This document shows, piece by piece, positions 25,201 to 40,200 of a stretch of DNA of 64,000 bases. The notes beneath the pieces were generated by a model that saw only the letters and a program-made list of their open reading frames with translations, was not told where the DNA came from and did no database searches. The DNA comes from Apostichopus japonicus (Eukaryota > Echinodermata > Holothuroidea > Aspidochirotida > Stichopodidae), in NCBI RefSeq assembly GCF_037975245.1, contig NC_092582.1:21912577-21976576 (forward strand), written 5' to 3'. The position numbers and the translations under genes are program-made. Each line of letters starts with the position of its first letter. Position 1 is the stretch's first letter.

Positions 25201-28200
25201 TTTAACCCCCTGATGGGGCAAGGGTGGTTCCCAGGATTCTATTTTCTTTGACTCCTGAGGCCACAGTTAGGAACACTTTTGCCAAGCAGTATTTTTTGCT
25301 TTTCCAGAATATATTTTCCATACAAACAATTATTACATTCATACTTCCTAAAGCTAACACCAAAGTCTTGAATCTCTTATTAAATAAATATAAAGAAGAG
25401 AAAAATAACTTGAACATCTGGGCTCACCTCTCCTGGTGGAACGCCTAAGCAGAGGCCGTCTACTGCTAAATGTTTTCCCAGCTTCCTGGTTTTGTAAATC
25501 TGTAAAATGTCCCAAACCGATCAAGTCATCGATAAACAGAGATCTCTCGACTTCTTTTGGAGATACTTTAACATATTTTAACATACTTTAACTCATACTC
25601 AATAACATACTCATACTATAACATACTTATAACATACTCATCGTACTCATAACATACTCATAACATACTCATAACATACAAAAACTATAACATAAATATT
25701 TTGAAAGGCAAAAGAGCACAGTATTAAGATTATATAGACAAGAATCTGGGATTTTAATGAGGGCATGAGATCTCTTGTAGGACCTCCATCCCCCCCCCCC
25801 CCCCCCAACTGAAAAAAAATTGGATGTGGAAAGAGGCATATTTAGGCTATAAATTGGGTCCATAGTTAGCTCTACATGTAACCCATTTTGTGCTTAAAAC
25901 TACTTTAAGTCTTTGTGTGGGGTTGAAAAGGGGAAAGGGGGGGGGGCAGATCAGCACTTGTTATAACAGGCAAACTACATCATACACATTATGAAAGATA
26001 AGTACAAACATGAAAGAATGAGCTCATCATACATATTTGTGAAAAACAAACGCAAGCATCATTAGGTAGATTTATTACAAGAATTTTTGCTGTACCTTAA
26101 GTCCTTCAAAGACAGCTGTTAGTCTCCGGTCATTCAAAGTTGAGTCAAATATTTTTCAAAATAAGATCACAATCAAGCTGCCCCACCCTCTTTGTTTTCA
26201 ACAAATGATTACAGTTAATTCTAAGCATTTTGATATCTTTGGACATTTGTTCATATTTACGATAAATATCACATTCTAAAATCTGAAATTAAATGAATAT
26301 CAACCAGGCCTAATGAACTTTCAGACACATAAATCAATCAACCAAATCAGAAAATATGTCATATAAACAAATAATTGAATCAACCAATCAGAAAATATGT
26401 CATATAAACAAATAATTGAATCAACCAATCAGAAAATATGTCATATAAAACATCACATCAATCAATCAACCAAAAACCAAAAGTTACCTTTGTTAAATTT
26501 TTGAGTACTAAAATATCCTTTTCTGTTTCGTTGTTCAGGACTCTCTGCCTCTCTCGGAGGACATCTTCGTCTTCTTGTGGAATCAGAGCTTTATGAGCAT
26601 TGACTCTCCTGAAAAATTCAAGAAAATCCATGCCATTGCTTGGACTTTTCTGTGTTGTGATAAATCATCTGCCTACCACTCAAGGTAGCAGCCGTAAATA
26701 CATATTCCCTGCAGATCGTCCAGACTCTTATTAGACGTTTTGATTTTGGAACTTTGTTGATCTCAAATGACCTTTGACCTCCACAAATTTAAATAAAGTT
26801 CTTGCCCTTACCAAGAAGGATCAACATACCATATATGAACTTCAATAAAAAGTTGCCTTTTGAGTTATCATGTTTACCAGGTTTTCAGACTTTGACCTCT
26901 GCTGACCTCAAATGATCTTTCATCCTCATAAAAAAAGTATTCTTGTACTTAATAAGACGGATCCACATAGCCAGTATGAAGTTAATCCACCACAAACTTT
27001 TTGAGTTACGAAATTAACACGCAGATGTCACAAACACACATACAGGCACATACACACTCATGCCATCACCATCGCATAGATTCCTTTCACCTTGGGCAAG
27101 GAATTAAAAAAAAAAACAGAAACAGAGGCACCTCATTTATGTACGATAACTCACCTTCCCATGTAGAAAAACCCGTATTCACTGAGCACGACCAGAACAA
27201 AGGCTAGAAAGCCTTCAATCGCCATGACAACATACATGCGATTCATCATTTCCCAGCGGAAGGGTGACTGGACACTGTCTAGATCCCCTAAAAGAAAGAA
27301 AAAAAGATATCTCATTACCAAACAAATTATTTACAAACGATTAGCAAAGACAATGAACACTCTATTCAGTAAAGAAAACAATTAAAATTCCCCCAGTATG
27401 AGTGGCTTGATGACATCATATTTAGACTTGCTCAAGTCTCCGTCCAGCCTGGTCAACGAAACCATGATAACTTGCAAATGAAACATTAAAGACTCTTTCA
27501 ATCCTGTTCTGGGTGAGATGTTTATCCTCACAAGACAATCCTATCATACAGGCATTATTACGGGATAACATGTGTTTTACTCTATCCTGCCCCGATCTGG
27601 ACCCAATCTAACCTCTGATCCATATGATGATGCTTAGGTTTGATTGTCTTTTAGATGAAGTAGTACTATATACCAAATGCATCACATCCATCACAAATTT
27701 CATTTTTTATTATAAACCCAATCGTCAAATACCAATTCATACACAAAATGGTATCTGGTCCCTTGTTTCCTATTGAAGCAGTAAATGAAAGAAAGGGGTA
27801 AAAAAGGGATTCAAATACTTACCAATTTTGATGAAATATTCATTCATGTAATCGTTGAAGGCTAGGTCCATTAGACCTCTGCCCAGGCAGTAATTTGGAA
27901 AGATCAGTGAAATATTGTGCACAATGTTGTACGCAGCCTGAAAGCTCTGCAAAATAGAAGAAAAGGAAACTTGGTTGACTTGATCCAAAGGAAAAACTTT
28001 GACAGTTGACATGCACAGGATTTCAAAGGTGTTAGGGGAGGGGGATGGAGGAGAGTGGGCGTGGGGGATTCTAAATTCCCCGCCCTGATTTAGGTAGAAG
28101 CCTGAAAATTAATTGAAGAGTGTCCAGGGTCTGGAGGAGTAGTCTAATTCTGACCAACTAAAATCTGAGAAGTCCCTGGACTGAACCTCCTTTGGGGACA

Positions 28201-31200
28201 CCACTTGTCCCTGAGCTGAACAAGAATTCGGACAACCTGATACCTTATAGGAGATGTCATCTTTTGTCAAACTAAAACCTGTGATAAAAAGAAGGGAGTA
28301 TGGGTGGGTGGGGGGGGGGGGGAATCTGATGTACTGTACATCATCACCATCACCACAATCATCACCATCACCACCATCGTCATATCACCATCATCACCAT
28401 CATTATCACCATCATTATCACCATCACCATCACCACCATCACCATCACCATCATCACCATCACAATCACCATCACCATCACAATCACCATCACCATCATC
28501 ACAATCACAATCATCATCATCATCATCCTAAGACTGACCTCACTGACTTCCGGGTCATCGTGGGTGAAGATTTCTAACAAGAAGGAACCGACGATGGTAG
28601 TGATACCGGTGAAGAGATTGATTACGATGAGAAAAACATAGGCAGAGCTTGAGACACTGAAGAAGAATGAAGCTGGGTACATCATGGGCGTTATGGAAAA
28701 TCTAGGAAAACAAGCAATATGCACACAAAATATGAAACATTAAATGGTCATTTAAGAAGCATATCTAATGATTGCAAATATTTAAATGAAATACTGACCA
28801 GCACTTTAAAATATCTAAATTGTTTCATTCACCAGTGATACACACAAAGGCAACAGTATAAGCATGCATAGCAAAATACATTCATCCCTAGAACATGTAC
28901 TGGTGAATGTCAAGAAGCCTCCTACAAATGACAATATTTACCTTTAACCTCAAGAACACAACATAGTTGAAATAATAGATATGAAAATTATACTGAAGTA
29001 AAAGTAGTCCTCAAAAATGTGACAGCATTTATGATACAATATAGTTTTGTAATGTTGGGTTTTTTCCCTTTACTTATTTATACGTTTTTTAGAACTAGCC
29101 TACATCTGACAGAAAGATTCATAGCATGGAACATGAATACGACACTGCTGTGTGTACTGTGAAATGCACTGTTGGTGAAGTAACTTTTGTCGAATGAAGA
29201 AAAGCAGTCTAACATGGATGCAATGGAAGGAAGCTTGTCTAGTCGACAAAAAATCTGTCCTCACCCGTAGAGAAGGAAGAGTAAGATGACCGCCGGGAGA
29301 TTGGTCGATGAAGCATACGCCGGAATGTCGAAGATCTTTAGGATGCTGATACAACAAACAGCTGGAACTAGATAAGACATCTGGTCAAGAAAAGAGGAAA
29401 CAGAATGTGATTGCAGAAAACAAGGTTAACTTGTTGAGTTAATGTGAACAATTCTAGCAAACTGTAACATACAAGGAAGGGGCAGGATTAAAATTTCACC
29501 ACACTAAATCAACTGCACACTCAAAATCATAAAGGACCATCAGGCAAACTGCTCTATACGAATCAAGCCCTATGTTTTCTACAATAAGCTCAATGAAGCT
29601 CCAACTAACTAAACTGCTCAGCTGCTAGTACAACCCACTGTTGATTCCTATCAACATGTTTCAATTTGAACCAACACTCTTACTTTCAGCCTCTCTTCCT
29701 TGGCATCCAATCATACAATCCCATTCCTGCTTGAGCAAGAATAAACTACTGGATACTAGCAACTCCTGCTTGAGCAAGTATAAACTACAGGATACTAGCC
29801 ACTCCTGCTTGAGGAAGTATAAACTACTGGATACTAGCCATTCCTGCATTTACAAGAATAAACTACTGGATACTAGCCATTCCTGCTGGAGCAAGTATAA
29901 ACTACTGGATACTAGCCACTCCTGCTTGAGCAAGTATAAACTACTGGATACTAGGCATTCCTGCTTGAGCAAGTATAAACTACTGGATGCTAGCCACTCC
30001 TGCTTGAGCAAGTATTAACTACTGGATACTAGGCATTCCTGCTTGAGCAAGTATAAACTACTGGATACTAGGCATTCCTGCTTGAGCAAGTATAAACTAC
30101 TGGATGCTAGCCACTCCTGCTTGGGGAATTATAAACTACTGGATACTAGGCATTCCTGCTGGAGGAAGTATAAACTACTGTACATTAACCATTCCTGCTT
30201 GTGCAAGTATAATCTACATCCTTGCCTGGGTAAGTATATAACCAACTGAATACTAACCATGTCCCAGAAAAAGTTTGAAGTCCAGTAAACCAGAGGACTG
30301 ACACCACTGAGGAACTGGACCAGCTTAGCTTTGGAGGACCTCTCTGTGACGATGAAGATGACAAAACTAGCAGGCACAAAGGACATGGCTATGATGATGA
30401 AAATAGCTATCAGAACTTCCGTTGATTCTTGTTGACTGTGGGATGAAATAAAATTAGGACGTTATTGTTTATAGACTCCTTCTGTGTTTTGACAGCAAAC
30501 TTCATCCAGAATAGCAAACCGTGTTACTTTTATATCATCTATGGATTCAGAATGCACAATGCATGGCCTTGGTGAGTGTTCACAATTTTTTCCTGACAAA
30601 ACTCTGTACAGAGAAGCTCTTTTCCAATTTTTCTTGTTTACGAGACGTGGTTTGGTGATTCCATATAAGAATGTTCAATTTTCAGGTACAGCTCAATTTT
30701 CCGGGCAAAAGTATGAAACAACATATACAACAGACACTTGGGGTCAGTTAACTGAGGTAAAAGGCTGTAGAGGAGCTCACATGAAATCATCAGTGAGGGA
30801 CCATCCAGTCTTATTCATCGGGTGATTGATAACCGTCATTCCATATCCTGAGGGATTGCCGTGCTTGGAGGGATGTAGGTTGGCTCTTAGAATGGCGTTG
30901 TTTAATACGTTGACGTAGGTTGGAAGGCTGTGATACCCTTTATCATTGTGCCATGCCTAGAAGGTAGAGGAAAATAGTAAGAAAGTCAAATCATTTTAAC
31001 GATAAAATGAGAAACTGCGAGTCTACGAAACAAGTCAGGTTAGTTTCAAGGTCATGAAGTAACAGTGTACATTGATATAGATAGACAGACTGACAGACAG
31101 ACAGACTGAAGAAACAAGAGGTCAGTTTAGTTTCAAGATTGTAGACAGACAGACAGACAGAAACATGCATTAACGGTTAAAAAGAAATGGGTGAAGCAAA

Positions 31201-34200
31201 AAAAAATCATACAAATGTAAAAGACCATAGAAATATCCAACCATTATAAAGAAGGACAGAAAGACGATTTGTGTTGATTTATTTTTGACCACTGTTATTA
31301 AGCTGGGTTTGCAGGATGTCTGCAATGATGTGACACAACTAAATGAAAATATTGCTACATTTGTCGGTGACCCCTGCACTTACATCTTCGTACAATATGG
31401 GAGCTACGCTTTAAATATGTCAACTAACAACTTCAATGTAAAAGTTTACTGTAACAACAGGAAACATGTTGTCTATATTTAGTCAAACATTTATGAAGCA
31501 ACACTGAAAAACTTACTATGGCAACATTACGCACGGCTATCTTCCGGTACAGCTTTGGAACATCATTGCTAAACTGTGGTGGCACAACTTACATCTTCAT
31601 ACAAAATGGGAGCTACGCTTTAAATATGTCAACTAACAACTTCAATGTAAAAGTTTACTGTAACAACAGGAAACATGTTGTCTATATTTAGTCAAACATT
31701 TATGAAGCAACACTGAAAAACTTACTATGGCAACATTACGCACGGCTATCTTCTGGTACAGCTTTGGAACATCATTGCTTAACTGTGGTGGCACAACTTA
31801 CATCTTCGTACAAAATGGGAGCTACGCTTTAAATGTGTCAACTAACAACTTCAATGTAAAATTTTACTGTAACAACAGGAAACATGTTGTCTATATTTAG
31901 TCAAACATTTATGAAGCAACACTGAAAAACTTACTATGGCAACATTACGCACGGCTATCTTCCGGTACAGCTTTGGAACATCATTGCTAAACTGTGGTGG
32001 CACAAACTTACGAACATTGCCCAAGGAAAGTGCGCCATATCTGTGGGTCAAACACACAAATATATGTATATTAATATATATATATATACATATATATATA
32101 TATGTATATATATGTATATATAAGTAATCTTCCTGTGGTCATTGCTGTCAAAATTTACCATTTAACCGGTGTAGCCTTTGTTTATCAGTAGTCTAGAGCT
32201 GGGTCTATGAGAGATTACTAGTAATCACAATGTAACCAGTGTAGCCTGCACTCATCACCGATGCACTTTCCCTTAGAGATTACTAGTAATCACTTTTTTT
32301 ACTAACCTGTGTAATCTGTATTTATCAGTAGTGTACAACATGTATTCTGAGAGATTACGGTTGTTACAGTCCAGTAGAACATCGCTGGTAATCACTTTAT
32401 GTTCCGGTGGATATGGCGATCCCACATTTGTCGGGCATGAAAATCCATAGCCATCCTCCTTGCAGTAGCATATCTTCTCTGGTGTCAAATGGCTTGAATG
32501 AGACCCTAGAGATCAACAAATTATTCATAAAGTAAAACTTAAGTCAACAAATTATGTTGAATATAACAATAGCTTAACATTGCAGAAGTGATACTGAGTA
32601 ATATGCTGAAAATTTTCATAGCAAAAATAAGGTACAGAATTTTGAAAGATTCAGAGCGAAGCTCATATTCAAAACAGTCTCCAACATAAATGAAACGAGA
32701 GAAAATTTTTGTCAAATAAGTTAAAAATACAACTGGCATTGCTCAAACTTAACTCATTATCAAGATCACTTTCTATTGTGTTCTAATTAGCCACCATCAA
32801 CACAACAATTTATTACTTTACAATGGTTTAATTGTATTCTAATTTGCCACCATCAACACAAGAAGACATTTTCACTTTACCATGGTTTAATTGTATTCTA
32901 ATTAGCCACCATTCATCACAAGAAAAATTTATTACTTTACCATGTTTTTATTGTATTCTAATTAGCCACCATCAACACAAGAACAATTTATTACTTTACC
33001 ATGGTTTAATTGTATTCTAATTAGCCACCATCAACACAAGAAAGTATTTTCACTTTACCATGGTTTAATTTTGTCTTTTTGTTCTCAAAACTTTAGAGAA
33101 CATTAACCGGAGTGCCTTCATCATTTTCCGGGAATAAAACTTCGCTTCTTTTTCCTTACCTTCACATTTTACATTAAGAAATTCTCCTTTCTCTGCAACT
33201 TTCCCCCACTGACCATTTTTTGTCTCTCTTTTTTAGTTTTCTGTTCGCGAGGTTAGTAAGCATTTTTTTTTTTTTTAAATACTGAGAAAAATGTAACCTC
33301 TCTCAATAGGATGTCTTCTGGGCAATATCTTAAACATAAATTAAATGCATGTGGGACAGAGAAACCAAGGAACAATAGGGTCTTTTAGTTTGCAAATGAT
33401 GGCTGATCCGATATCAAGTTTGGATTTACATAAACACAATGCAATATTCATGAAAATGATCATTTGCCACAAAAATGTCATAAATAATATTAGGTTTAGC
33501 ACCCTTCTTCTTCCTCTTCAAAAAAAATTACAGTTCTAAATTTCTGCTTGAATTTTGCCAGTTTTACATAACATATGTAAATGGTATGATGAAAAGATGA
33601 AGCAATGTCGAATAATCGTAAATCTGCGTGATCGCAAACCAGTTTCTATGCTGCCAGATATAAATGGATGCCTACAAATCAATAGAATGATTGCAAGATG
33701 TTACTATGGCAACTTGCATAGTTGCAAAATGGATTTTAGATTTTCATCACTGCCAGTTTATATGGATGCCTAGATATTGTTGCGATGATTGCAAGATGTG
33801 ACTAGACTAGTTCAGAACTACCCAATACCACGTCAACTGATCAACTTGCATAATCGAAAGTTGGCTTTTAGTTTTTCATCACTGCCAGTTTATATGGATG
33901 GCTAGCTATTGTTGCGATGATTGCAAGATGTTGCTACGAAGACTAGCTCAGAACTACCCAATACCACGTCAACTGATCAACTTGCATAATCGAAAGTTGG
34001 CTTTTAGTTTTTCATCACTGCCAGTTTATATGGATGGCTAGCTATTGTTGCGATGATTGCAAGATGTTGCTACGAAGACTACTTCAGAATTACCCAGTAA
34101 CAACTGATCGCAAGAATTTCTTGAAGAGGAACTACGGAGCAAAGTGAAAGTCAACAAGATCCTACCTCCCCATCACACTATACTAAAGAATTACATCACA

Positions 34201-37200
34201 CACAACTGACCAGCTTCAGTCTACAATTTGATAACAGACGGTCAGCCGTGCGGTCAACTGGAGGACCAATCTATCAAACTGAACTGGAAAATTTAGAGAA
34301 AATCTGGTAAACCTTGCAGTTATTCCACGGTTATAAAGTTTGTAAGCAAAGTCTCATCAAGTTCCTGTGGTAAGTGTTCATGCATATACCGATATTGGAT
34401 TTTTTTTTATCCTAACACACAAAATAAATGATTAATGTTTACATTTCAAGTCACATAACAATATGACAATATACCACAGTTTGAGCAGCTGTTTTGTGCT
34501 TTAATACCTCTGTTCATATCTACAGTATGTAGCTCTTTGTTAGACCAAACATTCTTATAATGGAATCTGGAATCGTTTAAGAATGTTAATTCATACAATT
34601 ATTAAATGACAACCATGGACAAAGAAACCAACTACAACCGATGCAAAAGTAATGAATAAAGATTTATACAATATATAATATTATAAATATAATAATGCGA
34701 AGCATATTCTATCTTCAAAATAGGCAAAAACAACCAACAGTTGAGGAATCGAAGACCGCAGAGGAACAGACTTTGCAAGTAGCTACATAAAATATCAAGA
34801 ATAATGTTATTGAACAAGAAACACGTCAACCAAATAAACAACAATACTTCCATATAAATGAAAGCTACTGTACAGATATTAGCTCTAATACTAGTTTAAA
34901 TGGGTGCTGTAGAAAACATTGTGCAACACTTTCAAACGGATTAATTCCTGATATCAACACAATACTGCTGGTCAATTGCTTTAGTTGAAAGAAAATGACA
35001 GAGACAAGGCTTCAAAGCTCTTGATGTACACGCTTAAAGGAATGAAACATAGGTTAATGATATCTGCATCGTTGCTCACTGGATGCTGTAACAATCAAAC
35101 CTTCCCACTCAAAGCTGTTTTCACCTTAACTTCCTCATCTGTATACTGCAGCAGGAATCTGGCAGTATTACCACCATGTGGATAATAGTTTTGAGCAATA
35201 ACTTGGGTCACTAATAATTCATCGAGGACTCATCACTTTGATATTTTTGCTTCAAGGAGTTCACAAGTGGTTGCAAGTCTCATGACATAAGACAGTACAC
35301 CGCAGGATACATATTTAGTTCGAAAGGAAATGTTAGTCAGGATTTCATGGAGGGAACAGACTTGACAACGGTAGTTTTTCACAATTTAGGTCTCACAGAG
35401 CAATCCACTCAACGGGCCATGGTGAGGGTTTTACATCATTAAGCAGGTGGGGGGGGGGGGAGAATGACAGGAAGAATTAAATAAAAAGGGGAAGCTTATT
35501 AATCCTCTCAATTCTGAGAGGAGACGTTGCCAGGCTATTTGAATGTCAGACCCTCTATCTGTAAATAATTGCCACATCATGACTGTCAATATCATCTGTG
35601 TTCATGTTCCATGGGGGGGGGGGACTTAGCAGGCCCATTTACACTACAAGATGACAGTGATGCCCGCAGCATCATTTCTCTCTGAGATGTTGAATTGCCA
35701 CCACTTGAGCTTTCTGACGGTAACCCTCAAAGAGGGTTTTATATACAAGACCAAGTATTATGCAGAATTTATTTCTCCAACATTTCATCTAAAACAAAGT
35801 ACAATATAATGAAATTAATAATAATAATTGCCAACTTTGGTCCAGACTTCTTCCTTTCTCACCAAGCACTGATATAAAGAAGGAAACAATCACCCCAAAA
35901 GAAAGAGATGTAACATGAGTTGTAAAACAAAGACCGCCACCACCCTATGAAGCTATGACTCAGAAATACTTAAAATACACTTTCGAGTAAATATATAAGA
36001 AATTAACCCAATGCCTAAAGAGAGATATATATATATACACAGACACGCCAGACCCAACACTTCAGCAGCTTTCAAGATAACCCTTCCACCACGCATAAAT
36101 ACAAGTGTACAACTATTGAAAGGAAAACAGGCAAGTATCATACCAAGAAACAGCGGATCGAATGATATATTCATGTCACAAGCTAAGGGGACCTATCAGA
36201 CCCATTATAAACCGATGCAATCGAGAAGAGATCATTTGGGACAACATTTCGGATAGAAAATCACGAGAATTTTATCCCAAATGACAACTCAAGAACCTGA
36301 GCACAGACTGATGCATTCTTTTTTGTCTTCTTCTTTTTTTTTTTTATGTAAAAGAGATCAAAAAACAAAAACCCTCTAATTTGTTGTTTAGCAATGATAG
36401 TACACAAAGGGCTGGAACTTATCTTTGCCCCAAAAACCTGAGACGGGGTGAATAAATCTGAGGCAGGAATTGATCACAGAAACAAAACATGTGAGAACAA
36501 CAATTTAGCAACATTTACATGGAGGAGGGGATGAGGATGGGGAGAGGAGTATTTTTTTTTTAAGCTTCTTCTTCCCCACATTACCATTTGGCTTTAATTT
36601 TTCTTGAAACAAACAACTCGAGAAAAAATGCTCTTGCAATTATCACGTCAGAGGGAGTGTAAGGGCATTGACATCTATAGAGTGGATGGGTAGGGCAGGG
36701 GGCAAGGGTAAAGGTCATGGCAAAATGAGCAGAGGAAGTCTTCTTTCATTAGCCTATGTAAAAGACATCATTAAACTGCACATCAAAAACAACAGAGCGT
36801 CTTAACTCAAAATAATCGGTAGTGCTTTTATGACCGTACTGACGATAGTCCACGTAGCCAAGACCATCACCGGAACGGAAAATCAAAAGAGGTAACGAAT
36901 GCAGTGCAATATGCAATTACGTAAACACAAGCATTGTCAAATGGCAAAGCAAAAGTCTTTTGACGGCACAGATCAGACAGAAAAAAAGAAAGATAGCAAA
37001 ACGATAGAGTTGAAATCGAAGAAGGAAGGAAGGAAGGAAGGAGGCCAAAAAAATAAATAAATAAATAAAAAAAATAAACAAGGCCTAATTAATGTTGAAA
37101 GTAATCATCTCACCTTTCTTGGCATGATCAGTTTCATTTCCTTGGTAGAGGATTGAGTTAATGTGGAGAATGAGAGGACATGATACAAGATATATAGATA

Positions 37201-40200
37201 TTATCATTGACGGAGAGAGAAGAAAAGATATCGGCTATGTATTAAGTGCATGCACTAGACGACGGTCGTCGTGGAAATGCTGCATAACGACCGCATTTTG
37301 ACGATCCGTAACAAGTTATTTCCGGGTAGACTTCTCTGAAGCTACACCGAAAATAACACATGGGGGTTTCAAAGAATATGTCTTATGCAGTTGTTGGCAT
37401 TTCTCACATGCTCATGCAGGTTTTCCTATCTACCCACTGTACGGTCCTCAAATCAATACAAGAACCTGGCCAACCCCTCCCCCTCCCACCCCACCCATCC
37501 CTCCTACCACCACCTTTGGTCATCATTTGGACCATTACAAAGCTTCCATACTATTATCAGCTCAACCCAGTTGCACATCCAAACTTCAACCCACCTATCT
37601 GTTCTGTCTAGCCAAACACCATAAATTTTCTTCCTTTTATCCAGTGTCTAACATTTCAAAGTCACTTTTCCATTACTCATGTACTTGTATAAAAATTTAT
37701 ACTTGTTATAGTGAAGGCAGACAACCGTCCCCACCCATCCCCCCCCCACCCCCCAATTCTAGAGCCATGTGAGTTAATCTTCATCCCTAAATTAATAAGT
37801 CAGTTCTTCCCAGGTTTAACATATTATTTTGGCACATTTTCATCAATTGATGAAAAATTAATGATACCAATACATATTAAATTCAAGAGATATTCCACTG
37901 CTGATCAAAGGAGAGAGAGGGTAGCAAATTATCTTTTCTGTTTATTGATATTTAATTGATTTTAGTTGATATTAGGCAGCAATTAGCAATTAAATTAGCA
38001 CAAAATGCAGACGTTACCATTTCCTGGCATGGTTGTTACAGCTAAAGTGTTGTCAGTATGCCGAGCTTCTGGAAAACATTTAACAAACACATCTCAGCCT
38101 ACACTATCATACTTTTGCAATAAATAGATACTTGGTTCATAGATAAAACCAGCCCATGGCTTGTATATCCTTTAAATCAGCACAAAGCATTCCACATTCC
38201 CCCCATTGTCACTTTCAGCCTAGATGCAAGTATATATTAAAGCAATGCTTTCGGTGTTGTCAGTAGTTTAAGAACAAAATGAAAGTTGTTTCTTTTCCTG
38301 GTCATTCTTGGCTAGTTATTATAAACTATGACAATGTACTCTAGTAGTATTCTGCTCAGCATTGACTGTGCTGAAGTATCGGCCACATTACAAATGGACC
38401 TATCCAAGACTAAGCCTACAATTGGTTTTATGTTAGTTTTGCAAAGCACTGCTACAGTGTCATGACCTAGTGTAGAATATACACCCATAAAAGAATCATG
38501 CAAGTAGACAATTACGGCTTCAAATTATACAAAGCGTGGATTACTAGCGATGGAAATTGAAGCCTTTTAATATCTCTGGATGGAAAACAAACACATGATA
38601 TGGCTTGCAGTTATTTGCACTGTTGGTTCCTACTATCATGAACTAAGGAGTAAAACAATAAGGAAAATTGCCATAACAATTTCAACATTTTGGGAGACTT
38701 GATTTCCAAGACCCCCCCCCCCCTATGATGCATATTTCTATGTTTTCTACGGAGCATTAATTTGACACATGCATCATTTTGCTAATGTGGTTTGTTTGAT
38801 AACTTTCAATAATTAAAACTCACCTATTCATACTATCTCCTTACTCCAAACAAACAGTCCTCTCTCTTTCCCACTTCCCTTCAGTTCATATTTGTGTACT
38901 CTATGTCATTTTCTACTCCAGTGGTAATAACAACCATAATTTATACTTACAATCATAAACATATTCACAATGGAATAGAAGTTTTTCAAGCATTGACTGT
39001 TTTTTTCTGGCTTTTGCTCAGCACTACCTCTATAGAAAGGTCACATTCCCAATGTTAAACACTGCATGTTCTTTGCATGGACTTCCACCAATTGATCAAC
39101 TTACTGTTACTTGAAGCATTTAAGTGTCCCTATACTGCTGAGAGTCCCAAACATGTCATTTAAGTATCCCAACATCATCATTTCCTATACACAGCCCTTT
39201 CACAGTGGCCCACAGACCTGTGTTTGGTTCCGAACAAGGACAAAACACAGTTTTGAAATTCTTACCTTGGTTGATCCACCCATCGTTATCGTCCGCTTCG
39301 GTCGTCCTGGGTAAGTAGTTCGACAGAGGTTTCCCTTTCTGAAAGGACTCCACACACATGGAGTCAAAGTACTGAGCTGTCAGATTAATGCTGGAGAAGT
39401 TGGCCATCTCTACCAGCCTATCCAGGGTTCCATTGAACGGCGTCTTCAGGACGCAGCTAGCTCCGATTCCAGCCGGGTAGGTCAGGGAAGAGACGATCTT
39501 CACGGGGCCAACGTCTCCACTGATGGAGGAATAAGTCCTGTACTCTTCGCGGCTGTTGGAGATGGCGTCGTTGATGTAAGGGATCATGTTGCTGTCAGGG
39601 TACTCCAAGACGTGGTACTGAGATGGACTCAGAATGATGGAGGGAAGGTCACTGATATGAGGAGCGGAGAGAGCCACACTCATCGCCAGGGTGACATACA
39701 GCGCAGGCAGCAGCAACGTGGAGAAGAGGCTCTTCTGATTGCGTCGAATGTAGTGAAAGCGCTTAATGATGAGGGCGACAAATTGGTTCATTACTAAGAC
39801 AAATCCTCGTAGGTGATGGCTACTCTGCCCTTCGTCTGTGAAGAATGTCCCATCATCGTTATCTGTTAAAGGGCAAACACAATTTCTTATCATCATTGCA
39901 GCATTCTATCATGCCCTTTTATAATGATAAGGTCTGTCCCAAAAGTTGTGAACATCAGATCTGAGAGGAGGGGTTCATCATGGTTCACATTACATGAGAA
40001 AAGAATCAGTACAGTGTAGTGTAGTCTGAATGTCACACGAAATGTTTCAAACCTCAAAAAGTATGTTGCTTTTCATAAACCACTATCAACACCTAACTTA
40101 GCCTACCACACATTTTTAACATAATATACCTAGCCTAGCCTACAAGAGCTTCATTACATATCTAACTTGCTGTTAACGTTAAACCTCTTAATAGCATTTC

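Larger units (their letters stand above)
26690..27100. repeat. Dispersed repeat with TGACCTTTGACCT phrases, copy 3 (ABCA2 intron)
   Basis: Same family as 10250-10640, ending in the CACACACATACAGGCAC and GCCATCACCATCGCATAG tail. Holds an exact TGACCTTTGACCT (26768-26780) and a TGACCT-N4-TGACCT (26893-26908). Confidence 0.7.
32506..39265. other. Largest visible ABCA2 intron (6.8 kb)
   Basis: Apart from the tandem repeats listed, I see no gene. It has poly-G and poly-T runs (33270, 35450, 35613, 36330), C-rich text at 37475-37510 and 37730-37755, GAAGG/AAATA repeats at 37021-37079, and short open frames without recognisable similarity. Confidence 0.7.

Noticed and set aside
28254-28577. His-rich 107-codon frame, possible metal-binding protein
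   Set aside because: It reads a CAT/CAC microsatellite next to an ABCA2 donor site and overlaps a real exon on the other strand.
29641-30249. Plus-strand frames of 125 and 68 codons with 13-residue repeats ([11 protein letters not shown]-like)
   Set aside because: They are produced by the 39-bp minisatellite, whose length is a multiple of three, inside an ABCA2 intron. No start context or non-repeat domain is present.
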